64,000 bases of DNA from [Phialemoniopsis] sp. UDSM-2020 (lineage: Eukaryota > Ascomycota > Sordariomycetes > Thyridiales > Thyridiaceae), in NCBI GenBank assembly GCA_018873225.1, contig JAEILZ010000005.1, positions 1,922,001 to 1,986,000 on the forward strand. The letters run 5' to 3'. The notes under the pieces were generated by a model, which saw only the letters and a list, made by a program, of their open reading frames with translations, was not told where the DNA came from and ran no database searches. Shown piece by piece: positions 11,911-25,396 of the stretch; position 1 is the stretch's first letter; each line of letters opens with the position of its first letter. Position numbers and translations under genes: made by a program.

Positions 11911-14900
11911 CTAATGAATGTCGAAAAGGGGCTTGAGCTTGATGATGAGCTGCCACTCGTCGTTGGACACCTCCTTGCGGTAGAACTCCTTGAGGCAGTT
12001 GATGCTGGCGCGCGAGATGAGCGAGTAGAGCGTGTCGGCCTCCTCCAGCTGCCGACCGTAGGTGGGCTGGTGGCCGCCCATCTCGATCTTGACGGCGACC
12101 GAGGGCTGGCCCTTCTTGCACACGGGGATCTGCTTGTGGTCGCGCTCAATGCCAGTACTGTAGAAAATCGAGTCAGTAAATCAGGGTTGACAGGGCTTTT
12201 CAAGTGACTGGAGGGGACAAGACTACTCACACTCTTCCGAGGCTGATGATCTCCTTGACACCAGTGACTGGGTTCGTCTTAATGGCGGCGATGGGCGTGT
12301 TGATCTTGAGCTGACCCTCGACGACATCGACACCAACCACGATGGGGCCAGTCTTGTTGAAGACAGCGACGGTGCTGAGGACGCAGGGGAAGACGGCGAG
12401 CAGCTTGGACTCCTCCTTCTTCTTCTCCAACAGCTCGTCCATGTGCTTGGTGAAGGCGTCAAACAAGTGGTAGATGATGTCGGCGGTGAAGATCTTGATG
12501 CCCTGGTCCTCGGCGTACGCCTGCGCTTCCTTGTCGACCTTGACATCGAAGCAGAGCATCACAGCGTGATCGGGACTCTTTTCCAGCATGATACCGCACT
12601 GCATGACATCTCTCTTGTAGACCGGGCCGATACCGACGTTGGCAACTGGAATCTTGCAGTCCTTGAGGAAGTCGAGCAGGGCCTCGAGCGAACCAAGCGT
12701 CGAGGCTTGGACACTGACACCTCGGCCGGACCTTTCGACACGGCTGAACAGGGTGGCGAGATCGGACTCGACCTCATCCTCCAGGTCAGACTCATCGTCG
12801 TCGGGGCCCACGACCAGCAGTCGGGAACCAGCGATGGCGCCCTCAAGACCAGGGGCACTGATCTTGACACCGAGCGCCGCCTTGACCTCCTTGTTGTGGA
12901 CGTAGGCTGACTTCAACCGCAGTTCCCTCAGGGGTGCTGGCGTGAGAAGTGCCCTAATGTTGGTTGTGATGACGCCCTCTGTACCGCACAGCACAATACG
13001 GTCTCCCTCTCGGAGGATACCATTGGACAGGATAACATCAATGGTCATACCGAAACCCTCGATGGCCTTGACTTCGAGAATGGTAGCCTGCACCTCGGAA
13101 AGGTACATGAGCGACCCAACCATCCTCTCTTGCGTGAGCTGCAGAATGAGCTTCAGCATATCGGGGATACCCTCACCAGTGTGGGCGGAGGTCGGAACAA
13201 GGGAGACGTTGCGGGCCATGGACTTGTTCTCGTAGAAGAGCTCAGCGTTGAAGCCCTGCTCAGAGAAGGCAAGCTTGGTTTGCTCGAGTCGGTTCTTGAA
13301 CTCGTTCTGGACACCCTTGTTTTGCAGGGCCAGACTCTCCTGGAAACCGTTGTTGTCGACCTTCTTCCAGCCGTACAAACGATCGATCTTGTTGAGAGCC
13401 ACGATGAAAGGCGTTTTCCTGTCTCTCAGCATACGCATCGACTCAAGAGTCTGGGGCTCGAGGCCGTGCATGATATCGACGACGAGAATGGCGATGTTAC
13501 ATAGTGAGGATCCGCGCGACCGCAAGTTAGAGAAAGACTCGTGACCAGGCGTATCGATAACCAGCAGACCGGGGACCTTGAACTCGAAGGCGCCGTCTTG
13601 GTTGACAACGGCCGTCTTTGCCTTGATGGCGTCGACTGGGAAGTATGTAGCACCGATCTGTTGCGTAATACCACCAGCTTCGCCTCCCTGGACATCGGTC
13701 TGGCGAATCTTGTCGAGCAGCTTGGTTTTGCCGGTATCGACGTGACCAAGAATACAGCAGATGGGCGAGCGTAGGTTGTCCTTTGACCGAGCAGCGAGTG
13801 CAGCTTGGTGGGCCTTCTCGCGCCTCTCTGCTGCCTCCTTCTTCCTTTGCGCTTCGGCAGCCTTTGCAGCAGTCGTCTCTTCGTCGTCGGAGGATTCCTC
13901 CTCCTCCGAATCGGAGTCCTCTGCCGGTGCCTTCGGGCGAGACGGCAATGACTTGCCATTTGCAGCCTCCTTTTTGGCTGTCTCCTCATCGGAATCAGCA
14001 TCCCAGCTATCCTTGACGTCGTCTTCGCTAGCTGCGGCGGCTTCCCAGTCCTCATCAATGTCCTCTTCCTCCCCACCGGCCTTGGCCTTTGCATCAGCCT
14101 CCTTTTCGGCCTTCTCCCGAGCAGCGCGCTCCTTCTCCTCGGCTTCCTTAGCAGCAGCTTCGGCCTGCTGCCGAGCCCGCTCGGCTGCCTCGGCCAGTGC
14201 CTTTTCTTCCTCCAGCTAGAAATCAATGTTAGTTAATATTACGCACGCAAAGGGCCGGCGAGACAAAGATTCTAGACTTACCTCCTTGGCCTTGCGGCCA
14301 CCGCTGCGCTTCTTGCTGTCATAGGAGGGTTTCTTCTTTTGCTCAGCCTCGCCATCGAGAGCACCAATCTTTACACCAGCCGCAATCATCTGCTGGAGCT
14401 TCTGCTCGTTGCGAGCCTTCTCAGCCTTTTGGGCCTTGGTCATGAACTTGCCCTCCTTTTTCAGCTGCTCGATCTTCTCCTTTTCTTTTTGCTTCTTGAG
14501 AGCCTTGGCCTCGTCTCGCTTCTTGGCTTCTTCAGCCTCTAAGCGCTCAAGCTCCTCAAGCTTGGCCTTCTCCTCTTCCTTGAACCGCTCTTCCTCTTCC
14601 ATGCGCCGCCGCAGCTCCTCCTGCTGCTTCTGAATGGCCGCGAGGTGGGGTGGGAGCTTCTTCTTCTTGCCACCGGCAGCCGGGGCCGGGGCAGCAGCCG
14701 GCTCGGGGACAACCTCCTCCTTCTTCTCAGGTGCCGCGGCCTTGACGGGCTCAGGCTTAGCTGGGGTGGTGGTCTTCTTCTTGGCAGCCTGGTTGCAGAA
14801 TGAAAATCAGCATACTGCCGCCATCTTGAATAATTGTCGACAAGATAGCAAATCTTACCTGCTCCTTCTTGCGCTGCTTCTCCCGCTCCTTCTTAAGCTT

Positions 14901-15323
14901 CTCCTTCTCGGCCTTGGTCAACATCCGTCCGCCCTCGCCCTCCTCGTCATCCGCTGCGGCGCCTTTAGCGGGCTGCTTGCCACCCTTGCCGCCCTTGCCC
15001 TTCTTCTCCGGCAGAGCAAACTCGTCGTCCATGGTGGCCTCGGCGGGTGCCTTGGAGGTGAGGTCCTCGGCGGGCTGGTCGTCGACACCGGGGGGGTTCT
15101 CGCCATCGACAAAATCCTCCGAAAGGCCCTTCTTCTTGCGCTTCTCCTTGTTCTTGCGCATGAGGCCCATCAGACCTCCGGTGGGTGCGTCATCGTTCTG
15201 CTCGTCGCCGGGGGCAGCGGCGTCGGTCCCATCAGCAGCGACAGCGGGCGGGGCGATGCTCTCGCCGAGCTCGGCCTCCCAGTCGTCGTTGCCCTTCTTA
15301 TTTCCCTTTTTCTTGGGCGCCAT
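11911..15323 (-). CDS. fun12: eIF5B, translation initiation GTPase (IF2 family)
   Basis: Exons on the minus strand 15323..14859, 14788..14282, 14215..12231, 12157..11911; 1067 residues. eIF5B joins the 60S subunit to the 48S complex and hydrolyses GTP at the end of initiation. The first 430 residues are a charged Lys/Glu-rich, low-complexity region starting [20 protein letters not shown], as in other eukaryotic eIF5B. The G domain follows: [12 protein letters not shown] (G1, about 482), DTPGHESF (G3, about 544), NKIDR (G4, about 597). Domain IV ends [17 protein letters not shown] and [14 protein letters not shown]. The last intron (73 nt) splits a valine codon between ISLGR and TGIERDHK. The 66-nt intron 14281-14216 has the ideal branch TAACTAAC. 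Both ends and all junctions keep frame. Confidence 0.96.
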
Positions 15324-16349
15324 CTTGCCTGGTCAAGTCGAATGTGTGAAAAGTCGGCTTGCTCTTGGGATGGTAGCGTGAAGAGGAGGAAATCGTCGTT
15401 TCCCCGTTGATCTAATTGCACCTGGCGGGATGAAAAAAGATGGAGGGGTGGACAAGAAGAAGTGTAGGCCTGAATACCTGCTTTTAGGTACTTGTGGTGT
15501 GGGTGGCGTTTAGTGGATTAGTGGACTCGGCAGACTTTCTAGGCTGGCACGCACGCACCTGTGCTGGCACCCAGAGTGCATGGCCAAATGGCCTAGTAGG
15601 GTTTCTTGGATTTAGATATGGGGTGCGTTCACTCATGTGCCCACTTAATGTCTGTACATGCACAAGCGCGGGGCAGTCTCGAGCTCACATTGACGACAAC
15701 CACTCTCTTTGAGAGGCTCGGTATATGGTGCAACAGCGAGAGATCAAATGAACGTTTCTTTATCATGACAAGCTGAGCACTTGGTTGAGGACGTACTACT
15801 AGGTAGTCCATTTACATGGACAGAGCAGCGGCATCTTGTCCTTATCAACCCCACCAATCTGTTCGCTACTTGTAAGACAATTTATGATCCCACCAGAAAT
15901 TCCCAGTAGGCCAGACAAGAATCTCGTGAAATCCTATGTTAAATCCACAGTTGGTGACAAAGTGAGGATCCCAAAGACCAGCACGATGATGAAGATCTAG
16001 TAAAAAATGCCCTGCAGCTCATTACAATGCAACAATGGGCTTCTCGTCTGTTGCCCGGCTCTTCTTTTTTCGCCATTCACAATTTTTTTACCAAAAAGAT
16101 CCCGCCTTATCGATAACGATAAAAACTGATAAGGGACAGACCTGGACTGGATCAATCTGACGTGTATTTGCAGGCCGGGTTTAGCCAAGCTCAGTATTAC
16201 TTTCGAGTTCAGTTGCGAGCAGGTTCAGGTGCGCAGGTTGCATATAATATGAATCAGTAAGCTCTATTTGATCGCCACTCTCCTCGGCAAAATGACCGCC
16301 CACCAACACGCTGATCCCACAGTATGCAGTGCTCTATAAAGACGAAACC
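15324..16349. other. intergenic: eIF5B promoter and 3' flank of the MMS1_N gene
   Basis: About 1 kb. The part next to 15323 is the presumed promoter and leader of eIF5B; the part near 16350 is the 3' flank of the next minus-strand gene. Only short open frames are present. No gene is seen. Confidence 0.6.
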
Positions 16350-19300
16350 TCAAAATACGGGAGCCAGGTAGTAGTCTAATATGTCGTAGACCAGCTCCAA
16401 ATAGGGGGCCACTGTTCTGTAGTCCAGCGCCATCCCTCCCAGCTCACCATCGTCATCTATTAGGTCGCTCTTGAGATCCCGCGTCCATCGGCCCTGGTCG
16501 AGTCTTCCAAGAAGACGCACAAGCTGCGCCGCATGCTTGGGCTGAGCGAAGAGCTGCTCAAGAGCCCGCTGCTCTAGGCACCTTTGCAGCATGTCACCGT
16601 CAATGTGCATGTTAAACCCGTTGTCTGCCACGGGCCCAGCATCCCAGTCCAGGTCATCGAGCTGCTCGCCCCTGAAGGGATAGAGTGATGGGCATGTCTG
16701 AGCCAGATTCTGCAGCAGGCTCAGAACAGCCCAGACCTCTGTATTCAGCAGGGTGAAGTGATACAGCGATCCATCCATGCACACACCGAGGATCTCTGCA
16801 TCATCCACAGTGCTGGGTACGTGTCCATATTCCACCCGGCGGCGGGCCTGTTGCCAGCTTGGCCGGGTCTTTCCCCTCCTCAGTTTCCTGATTGATGCAG
16901 GCAGATCTGCCTCGAAGAGCACTTCGCAATTTCTTCCCGGCTGTTGCCATGGTATCCACAGACCGACAACGCCGCATGATCGGTCACTGACAATCAGAAC
17001 CGACGTAGCTGGGTCTTCACTGCCAGAAGATGCTTCGATACAATGCGCCGATGGCCTAGCCACAGCGTCCACGTGTGCCAGGACCATCTGGTCAGATTCG
17101 CTGTCAGTGACAGGGTCGATGATCTGAACTGATGCTTTGTCCGTCACGGCTATGATCCTACCCTTTGACAACTTGAGTGAAGTGGCCGGGGAGCTGAGCT
17201 CGAATGTTTTCATTGGCTTCAGCTTCTTCTCGCTGAGATCGAGAATGTCCCAGTGTAGGGTTGAACCGACGCAGAAAAACAGGTTCTCAGCGTCTCCGAG
17301 CACAGAGTAAATGGGCTCCGACTCTGACCGTTTGTATCGTGTCCAGAAACGTATCTTGCCCTTCGGGTCGTCGGTTGTGGTATCCCCTTTCTCCATGGAG
17401 ACAACAAGTAGCCGACCATCTTTCGTGGACACGAGAATGAAGCGCCACACTTTGTCGTCTTTCGTATACTCCCATTCGGATAGTCCGTAAATTCTGTCGC
17501 CCGGTTTGCCCAGCCCGGAGATATGGTCAACGCTGTCCCTGTTCTTGTCACATGGCGAGGACAGATCCTCTCCACTCGTGGCTTCGATGAACTTCAATAC
17601 GGGGCGATTCTCTGTTTGTACGGCCACCGCCAGACAATCAATCGAGCTCAGGTAGAGCATTTTGCTTGGTGTGCCACCCAACAGAATGTTGCGCGGTACT
17701 GGTCGTGGCTGAGTGCTTAGTTCAGTCAGCAGAATGCGAGACCCTGAGACTAGAAGCAAAGAAGTGTCGTCTCTGTGGCCTGAGAGCCCTTGCCTCAGTA
17801 TCGAGACCGAGTCGACTGCCGGCGAAGGTTTCTGTACGTCGCTGATATCAATGGGCCAGATCCAGTGCTTCGTTCGAGCAATGCCCTTTTTGGGGTCACA
17901 GTCGCTGATAGAAATGAGCTGAGAGTCGCAACAAACGAACGCAGATTGGCTGTCATGAGCAATACACTGCGCTGCTGTTTGCCCGAACTTCTCTGCCACA
18001 AGAGACTGGACGCCTCCTTGTTGATCCAGAACCACGGTTAGGACCTCACCACTATTAGTACCAACGAGTATAGTGCTTTGCCCTGAAGTTTCCGCAAGAA
18101 CCACGATACTCCTGGGCGCTTCAGGTGTCGTCTGCGAAGATGAGGGCGCATTCAGATCTGCCACGCTAGCGTTCTCTGTGTCGTCCTTTGTGTTCACTGC
18201 GATAAAGTCAGCGCTTCCATCCCTCTTGAACGATGACAATCACATACTCTGTGCAAGCTCGATTTTGAACAGCTGATCGGGCTTCCGAACGGGAAAAACA
18301 GCCAAGGCTGGGCGTAAATCTCTCCAAAGTCCCGCAAAGACGCAGATCTCATTACTGACCAGCCCGAAGGCAAGACAGGTGACATCAGCAGGCATGTTGA
18401 CAGCCTGAAGAACCGAAATCGTCAGGTCTTGCGTGATTTCCAGGACGTGAACTTTGAAGTCTGAATTCGTGTAGGTTGCCAGGGCAATAAATCTATCGTG
18501 AGCTGCAGCGTACACAACCGATGAGAACTGTTCTCCAAGAAAGTCGACATGCATGCAGTGAAGGCTATAAGATAGTGAGCATGTCTTTCTATGAGAAATG
18601 TGGCCAGTATTTTGTGGTAACCATACCATTGCGATGTAGTTAGAACAACGACATAATTCTCTGTGACTTGCACAACCGTGGAGTCTGACAGTTGTGCTGC
18701 GAGGATAGTCCGGGCTGACAGATCGTAATGAAACTTGTCCGGGTCCGCTTCTGCAACCTCGTCGTAATTTTCAGACAGATGAAGCACGGATGAACGGTCA
18801 GGCAACGACAGTAGTATGTGGAATCCCGAATCCGACCGCCCTAGAGCTGCAGGAAAGATCCAAGCGTCCCGGATTGGTGCTTCAAAGTCAACGTCCGGCC
18901 CAATCCTGGCTTCTAGCCCATAACGATATTCCGTCACGGACCCCGTGATGCCCTTTCCGGTGGCGACGAATAGTCTATCAGATCGTTTCCACTCGCGCGG
19001 AGTTGTATTGGACCACTTCGCGTCTCTCGTGCCACTTGGCCTGTGGGCGTCCATAAGATTTGAATTGTTGTCAGTCGTCACTAAATCGACAACCGGAGAC
19101 CAGTTGGCTATCGTTCCTAGGGAGACCGGAGGCTCACGAGGCGGAACCTATACCGTGTTAGCTGAAGAAGCAATGGCAACCCAGGCGAGATTGATAGTCC
19201 TACCTGCCAGATGGTGCCAGGACCAGAGTCTCCTCCCATGATCAAAATATCTGTCCAATTATCCTGAAGAGCGCAGAAGGCACTGACTATGTTGCACCTG

Positions 19301-20736
19301 AAATTGCCAACATTGACACTGGCTCCGAGTATATTATCAGAGTCAATATCAAGGAACATGACGACGCCGTCTTCCCTAGCAAGGTAAATATTGTCCCTGC
19401 TAGTAGAGAAGGTCGATAATCGATAAGGCCGGGTCCATGCTGTCCAGATCGGATTGGCCAGGCCGTGGTGGTATTCCGAGGTCTCGTGAATCGTCATCTG
19501 AAAATCCTCAAAGTCTGGGGGCCCTTGCAGAACGTCCTTGCAGACCGCGATGCCATCAGATGAAATGGCGAAGAAGGCGGTTCGGACTGTCAACGGGATG
19601 ACAAGAAGTGGCATTTGATATTCCACAGGTAACCGATGCCCGTGCTTTTCCTCTCTGAAAACCGTCCTGAGGTCATCCTCAGCCTCCCATTCGTAGGTCA
19701 CCATCCTTGACTTGCCGTTCTTCACCACGATCAGCAATAGTATGACGTGATAGTCATCCGCGGGTCTTGGGTATAAGAACTCCATCTTGTGGATGATCCC
19801 CTGCACGGATCTTGCGCGTAAACTTTTGAAAGGCTTGAGAGGTACGCCTTGGCGATACTGCTTGTTTAACGTTTCGATAGATTCAAGTTCATAGACGACG
19901 AAAAGACCCTCGGCGCAGCCTAATGCAACATACCGAGAACTTGGGTCAACGGCCATGTGGAAGCCGGGATTGACAACGCGGTTAGGAGGGGCGCTGATCA
20001 GAGTCGACTCAAACTGAGCTTGGCCACCGGGCCCAAAGCTGAGGAATAACAAGACGCAATCGCCGGACTCGAGCACTAGAAGGAGTGTTTGAGGAGGTAG
20101 CTGCTTCTTCTTTGGCCTCGGATCCACAGCTGATAACAATTCGTCATCCTCCATCACAACATCGTCATCTTCAAGTTTGATTCGTGCACCAGCTGCCTCG
20201 TCACTGTCTTCTTCTTTGGTTGAACTGGGCAATAGACCGAGGGGTTTGACGTTTCGGATACGAGAGCCGAAGTCATTTTTCCTGGCTACGGTCTGCAAGC
20301 GGCCGTCTCTTCGAAGCTCCAGGACTTCAACAAATTGGTCCTAGAGGATACGGCGTGTAAGTTAGTGAAGTCGCGACAAGCTAGCCAGTAGAAGCTCCTC
20401 GAAAGCCTATGATCTTATTCGAAGCTTAGGCGTCGGTGTCCGAATCTTGAATGGACTGGACGCAACGTTGACTTTGTAGGTGCAGAGGCGAGGGTTCATA
20501 CTTACACCTATGAAGGCGACATCATTATGTGCGGCCGACCTGATCCGCACTGGAATCATCCAGCGAGCTATAGGGCTCTCGATGATGTTCCTGGTCATAA
20601 GACCAAGCTTGGGTGACTTGGCCGAGCGCTGCCTCAATGGCTGGCTCGGGCTCGTATTGCCCTTGAGGATGGCATCAAGGTCGATCCTCTCTGTGACCCA
20701 GGCCCCATCACGGTAAACATTGGTGTGGAAGGCCAT
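16350..20736 (-). CDS. MMS1_N-domain, DDB1/CPSF-A-like beta-propeller protein
   Basis: Exons on the minus strand 20736..20506, 20340..19204, 19147..18627, 18564..18248, 18196..16350 (introns 165, 56, 62, 51 nt); 1350 residues. The start MAFHTNVYRDGAWVTERIDL is chosen because it fits the usual beginning of the fungal family; an in-frame Met at 20820 would add 28 residues. Splicing of intron 1 gives VAFIG-DQFVEVLELRRDG. The core PQTLLLVLESGDCVLLFLS and following repeats resemble the Mms1_N region shared by Mms1, DDB1, CPSF160 and Rse1. It is therefore probably a multi-propeller scaffold protein, perhaps in a ubiquitin-ligase or nucleic-acid-binding complex. The exact orthologue cannot be told from sequence alone. 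An acidic insert (EDDDVVMEDDELL) lies near residue 135. The smallest intron, 18247-18197 (51 nt), is inferred from frame and from its GTATGT and CTGAC signals. Confidence 0.75.
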
Positions 20737-23721
20737 CGTCTCACGCTCATGGCGATTGCCAGTGTCCAGGAATCGGATTGCTGGCGATAAGATACTTGGT
20801 TCTCGTCCACTTATGCACAATAATGAATGTGCTTGTTTCAGTTGAGATGAGCAGTAGTGTACCCCAGTGTTCGACGGGATTAGAGCAAGAAACTGCGCGT
20901 AGAATCGTCTAGCCCTCGGCTCGAGATTTGGCAGAGAACTGGAAAATGGTCCGACTGAGAGACTCAGGCGGTAGACCGTCGAGGTCTCGGGTGCCTAGGG
21001 TTGGGTAGCAGGGAAAATGGGAGGAAAGATTGGTGAGTGTGGACAGATGGTTGCCAGGAACTGCTGTGAATGACTGTCTGCATTGTACTGGTCGTGAGTC
21101 CGTCAAGACCAAGGCGATGGAAAGAGGCCAGAAAAGGTGGTCAAGGCCAAGATGGTAAGGATGTTCGAAGTCGCTGGACTGGGCCGTGTGCACCTGGTGT
21201 GTGTGTGTATTCACGGCAGGGCCGACAGCGAATTGGATCGTGAGAGGTAGAGAGATACTTGACCTGACGAGACCAGACCAGACAGACCCTAGCTGCTAAA
21301 ACACGGACCGAGTTCAGGACAAAGATATGCAAGGAGAGAGACTACAGACGGATGCACACTAGCTGGCGAAGAGGTGAAAAAAGTGCATGCAATGTGAAAT
21401 CGGAAGGCTCTGGACCCAGATACTCGTCGCCTTGCCGGGGTCAGCGAGACGACCATGCGCGGGATGATGGATCGAGTCTCATTGTGGTGATGCGGGTATG
21501 TTTTCTTGGAGAATGGGGGACCCTTGTCTTCCCTTGTCGCCCTTGTCTTCGGAGGGGACCGACGGCTTAATTTATTAGGTGCAGGTGATTGTTGGTGGGT
21601 GGTGCGACTCACTAAAGCCCGAGAGCCTGAAGAAAAGCCACTAACACATGCCATCCATGGACGACTCTCCTTCTCTGACCTTGCCTGGATGGGCTCGAAA
21701 TACTACCCAAACCTGCCAATTTAAGTACCTACAGTCGTTACCGTAAAGTAATGATATTTATCAAACTACTCTTCCACAGAGAAGGAGATAAGGCAGATGG
21801 ATAGATTACAAGTACCATTGAGGCCAGTCGGGGAATAGATACCTACCAGACTCTGCTCGACGTCCTATCCAGGCCAGTCGGGGGGGGGGGGGGGGGGGTC
21901 AAACTGCCGTTGCATCGAGACTGTGATGCAATTTTTAGCATTTGGCATCTTTTGTTGAAGATCATCCCAAGAGCGGGATTTAAGTGCCTAGTTGTGGGCA
22001 TTTCACTCACGAATTGTTCCGGCATGGGCCCTTGGGAACAGGCAACATGCTTGTCCAGAGGGCGGGTGAGGGGTAGATTGGCCCATCCGAACCTCAATGG
22101 CCAGGCCTGATGCAAATGCGATGCAAGGCCGGCTCTCAGATGAGTGGTCGGCTCAGGAGGCTTGGATGCAGTCATGAAGATGTGCAAAGATCGGTGAAGG
22201 ATCACACCCCTGCATCCTGACTTGATTTGATGAACAAAGATCTCGGGACTGCAGGTCCTCGCATGGCCGTGCCCGAGACCTTGGATTGCCAGGGTCTTAC
22301 AGCCAAGGCACATACTTAGTAAGTAAGTACACAATCATTACACGATGCAGATACGTCTCCTTCGTCACTAGACAGAACCCAGCCCTCTAAATCGGGTGGA
22401 ACAAGATCTCGGCCTGGTTCATAACAAAGCAGCAATCGACGGTTTGTGGCACAACAATAATGTGACGACACCAGTGTCTGACAGGCAGCAGGCACCCACT
22501 TTGTCTATCAGCCTCCCAGCTACGGAGGTATTGAGCTCAATACAGTTACGTAGGGCTGCCTGCTCATCGAGAAAATCTTTGAGCCACGCGTCCGAGACAA
22601 TTTGGTGACCAACGTATGGAACATTAAGATTATCGAAAGCGAGAAACAAGTTGCAGTATCTGGGTTGGAAAAATTAGTCGAAATGAGCCTGGGTCGACTG
22701 GCCCTTGCTTCATATACGATTGACGACAATTAGCTACACCTACCTAAGTAAGTGTTTCGTAGAGCGACTACTATACACAGTTGTTGTGATGGGCGCTTCT
22801 ACTTGTAGAAGAAAGTGGGTTTTCCAAGTTGATGTCCCTGGATATATCTACGTATATATTCGAGTCGTCCAGTGCCTGGCCACCAGAGGTTGGGAAATGC
22901 GGGAGCGACGGGAGCTTTACCGCTCCGTGTGGATGGCATGGCGGAGCCGCACTTGACAAGGTCTCGTGTTGGTGATGTATCACATTTCTGGGATTTCTGG
23001 TGCCCCGCCCGCCCAAGTAAGCACATACTTCGTACCTCCAACTTGCACATCAAATCCTTGTTAGGTGGCCTGTCGAAGTTTGACCTTGCGTACTAAGTAT
23101 TCTGCTATGTACGTAGGATCATCCCTTCTTCAAGAATCGATGGTAGTCTTGGTAGACCGCTTAGGTTTCATTGTTGTTCCTGGTATCGATGGTAGGAGTG
23201 GCCGGGACAATTTTTTCTCCTGGAACTATTGTGGCTGCCATATGTGTGCTTTTCATAAGTTGAGCGTGGTTCAATAGCCAGGCTCGAATCTCGAGGTCGT
23301 GTTGTGGGCATTGTAATCACCTTTATGACACGACATGAGATCGAAAGCATGCCGGGCCCAACAAGGGCGGGCGGGACGTTGCAGCCCAGGGGAGCTTGGG
23401 CCAGGTCAGACCCCAGCTTTTAGTGGACTAACGATAAAGTACCGCCAATAATCCACTGAAATTACGGGCCTGGGGCTACCAGCTTTCTGTACTCCGTACG
23501 TTTCCTGCATATTGAGTTTTCTCCACCAAGCAGCTTTCCCGTTCCCAGCTCAAACTCATCGAGAGGTTGCGAGATAGGTATTGTGTTCCTCTCTCGCCAA
23601 CGAATGCTCCAGAGTTAGCTAGGCACATCAGCTACAGTCTGAAAGCCCCAATGCCCATAGTTCGTCTCACGGTGATAGCACATACAACATCGCCCGGCCC
23701 GACGGTCGAATAGTGGAAGCC
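20737..23721. other. 3-kb divergent intergenic region
   Basis: This region lies between two divergently transcribed genes and so holds both promoters. It contains a 19-base G run (21880-21898), a 13-base direct repeat (21821 and 21871), and two copies of the recurrent 9-mer family (23026-23034 and 23490-23498). Open frames are short and unrecognised. No gene is seen. Confidence 0.55.
21821..21898. repeat. direct repeat AGGCCAGTCGGGG with G19 homopolymer
   Basis: AGGCCAGTCGGGG occurs at 21821-21833 and again at 21871-21883. The second copy runs straight into 19 consecutive G (21880-21898). The second copy may be a tandem duplication followed by slippage growth of its G tail. The exact G count in the assembly may be unreliable. 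Confidence 0.8.
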
Positions 23722-25145
23722 ATGGAGAAGGCGGACAGGGGCCCACCTGATCATATGGCTGAGCAACGACCTCTCGAGAAATCTCCCGACAGCTACACGA
23801 ATGTACAACCAGACGAGCTCGAAACCAGCCCGAAGGCGCAGGCGATCATTGATGCCTGCGAGAGGAGAGATCTTCGATGTCTAGTTGACCTAGCTGAATC
23901 GCAAGGTGGCTATCTCACGACCCACCTTAGACAACACGCATGTAAGTTGTCCTGATGTATGCCATTGTGCAAGCTCACGAGACTCACGAGCAATGATTAG
24001 GGCCTGTATTGTTGGGCGCGTCGTCGTCTCAAGAACATGAGAAGAAGCAAGCTGGACAGAACGGCAGTGCATCTGCAGTATGCCCCCCTGAAAAGGGGAA
24101 GCCAGAGCCCCATCGTGACGAGGCGCAAATTGAGCTGGACGTCAACCGCGCATTCGTATATTACCCAAGCTGTGAGTTTCGTCACAAAATCTGCCTACGG
24201 GTGTATCTGGTTTGCCATGTCTAACAAGCCCCAATAGATGACACGCAAGCCGCGGAAGATGAAAAGAAGCGTGAATTACAGACATTGATAGTCGACGTTC
24301 TGCGACGTCATCCATTCCTCAACTATTTTCAAGGCTACCACGACATCTGTCAAGTTCTACTTCTGGTACTGCCCCCCGAGCTGCAAGTCACCGCCGTAGC
24401 CCGGCTGTCGGTGCTACGCATACGAGACTACATGTGCTCTACCATGAACCCGGTCATGGCGCAGCTCTACATGATCCCCGAGATTCTCCGCAAGGCCGAC
24501 CCGAAGCTGTGGATGCATGTCGCTGGAACCAAGCCATTCTTCGCGCTGAGCAGTACGCTCACCATGTACGCCCATGACGTGACGTCGCTCGAAGAGATCT
24601 CGCGTCTCTTCGACATATTGCTGGCGAGGGAACCATCGTTCGGCTTGTACATGTATGTTGCCACAATACTGAGCAAGCGGGACGAGATTTTCGACACCCC
24701 GGCCGAAGAGGAAGATGTGTTGCATGTCATACTGTCCAAATTGCCGAAAAAGCTGGACCTGGACGCGCTCATCGCGTCAGCCGCACGGCTGTTTGAGCAA
24801 TACCCGCCCCAATCACTTCGGAGCTGGCGCAACATATCCACCGCGAGCGTGCTCAAGACGGCGCAGTCGCTGGAGGCAGTCCGGACGCAGACGCTCGAGG
24901 AGGGCGAGGCCTATTTCAAACAGCAGGAACTGGAACTGGAACAAGCAAGGAGATGGGCAGCGCGGCGCAAGATGGTATTAACGGCGGTTTACAAGTATAG
25001 GCAGCCGGCTGGCGCGGTGGGTCTGGCCCTCCTGGTCGGAGCATTTGCTTTCTGGTTGCGCAGGTCGCCCGGCTTGGTGTCACATTTCTCGAGTCTGCTC
25101 TCCAATGTGGTGTCGTTGATCTCGCGTGGGCTATCGTCCTCGTAG
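23722..25145 (+). CDS. gyp8: TBC-domain Rab GAP, tail-anchored (Gyp8/TBC1D20 type)
   Basis: Exons 23722..23941, 24001..24171, 24238..25145 (introns 59 and 66 nt); 432 residues. TBC proteins accelerate GTP hydrolysis by Rab GTPases with an arginine and a glutamine finger. Both are visible: I-x2-DVNR with Arg about 123, and YFQGYHD with Gln about 162. Motifs after this (HPFLNYFQGYHDICQVLLLV, AGTKPFFALSSTLTMYAHD) resemble the ER-associated Gyp8/TBC1D20 branch, which acts on Ypt1/Rab1-type Rabs. A single hydrophobic segment near the C-terminus (about 389-404, GAVGLALLVGAFAFWL) predicts a tail anchor, also a trait of that branch. The ATG at 23722 is the first in the frame; a second Met 12 codons downstream is an alternative. 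The gene converges on VPS52 with a 251-base spacer. Confidence 0.88.
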
Positions 25146-25396
25146 AGTGGGATTCTCGGACTGATCAGGTATCGTGTATATCACTGGGTTTGTAAACTTG
25201 GATTGGAAATGGACGGCTAGTAAGGAGCAATGGCGTTGGCTACAACAATTTCCACAGCAGTAAAACACATTAACTCACCAAGGACCAATTTAAAATCGCT
25301 CTTGATTCTGCTTATGCACACATGCTGAAGTCTACGGCCAATGAGCTACCCAAGAAGTCTTCTAATAAGCCCATGTCAATCCTGAAGAGGGAAGCC

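Noticed and set aside
18225..18247. 23-nt intron in the MMS1_N gene
   Set aside because: Too short to splice; a 51-nt intron using the same donor and the acceptor at 18197 keeps frame and has a CTGAC branch.
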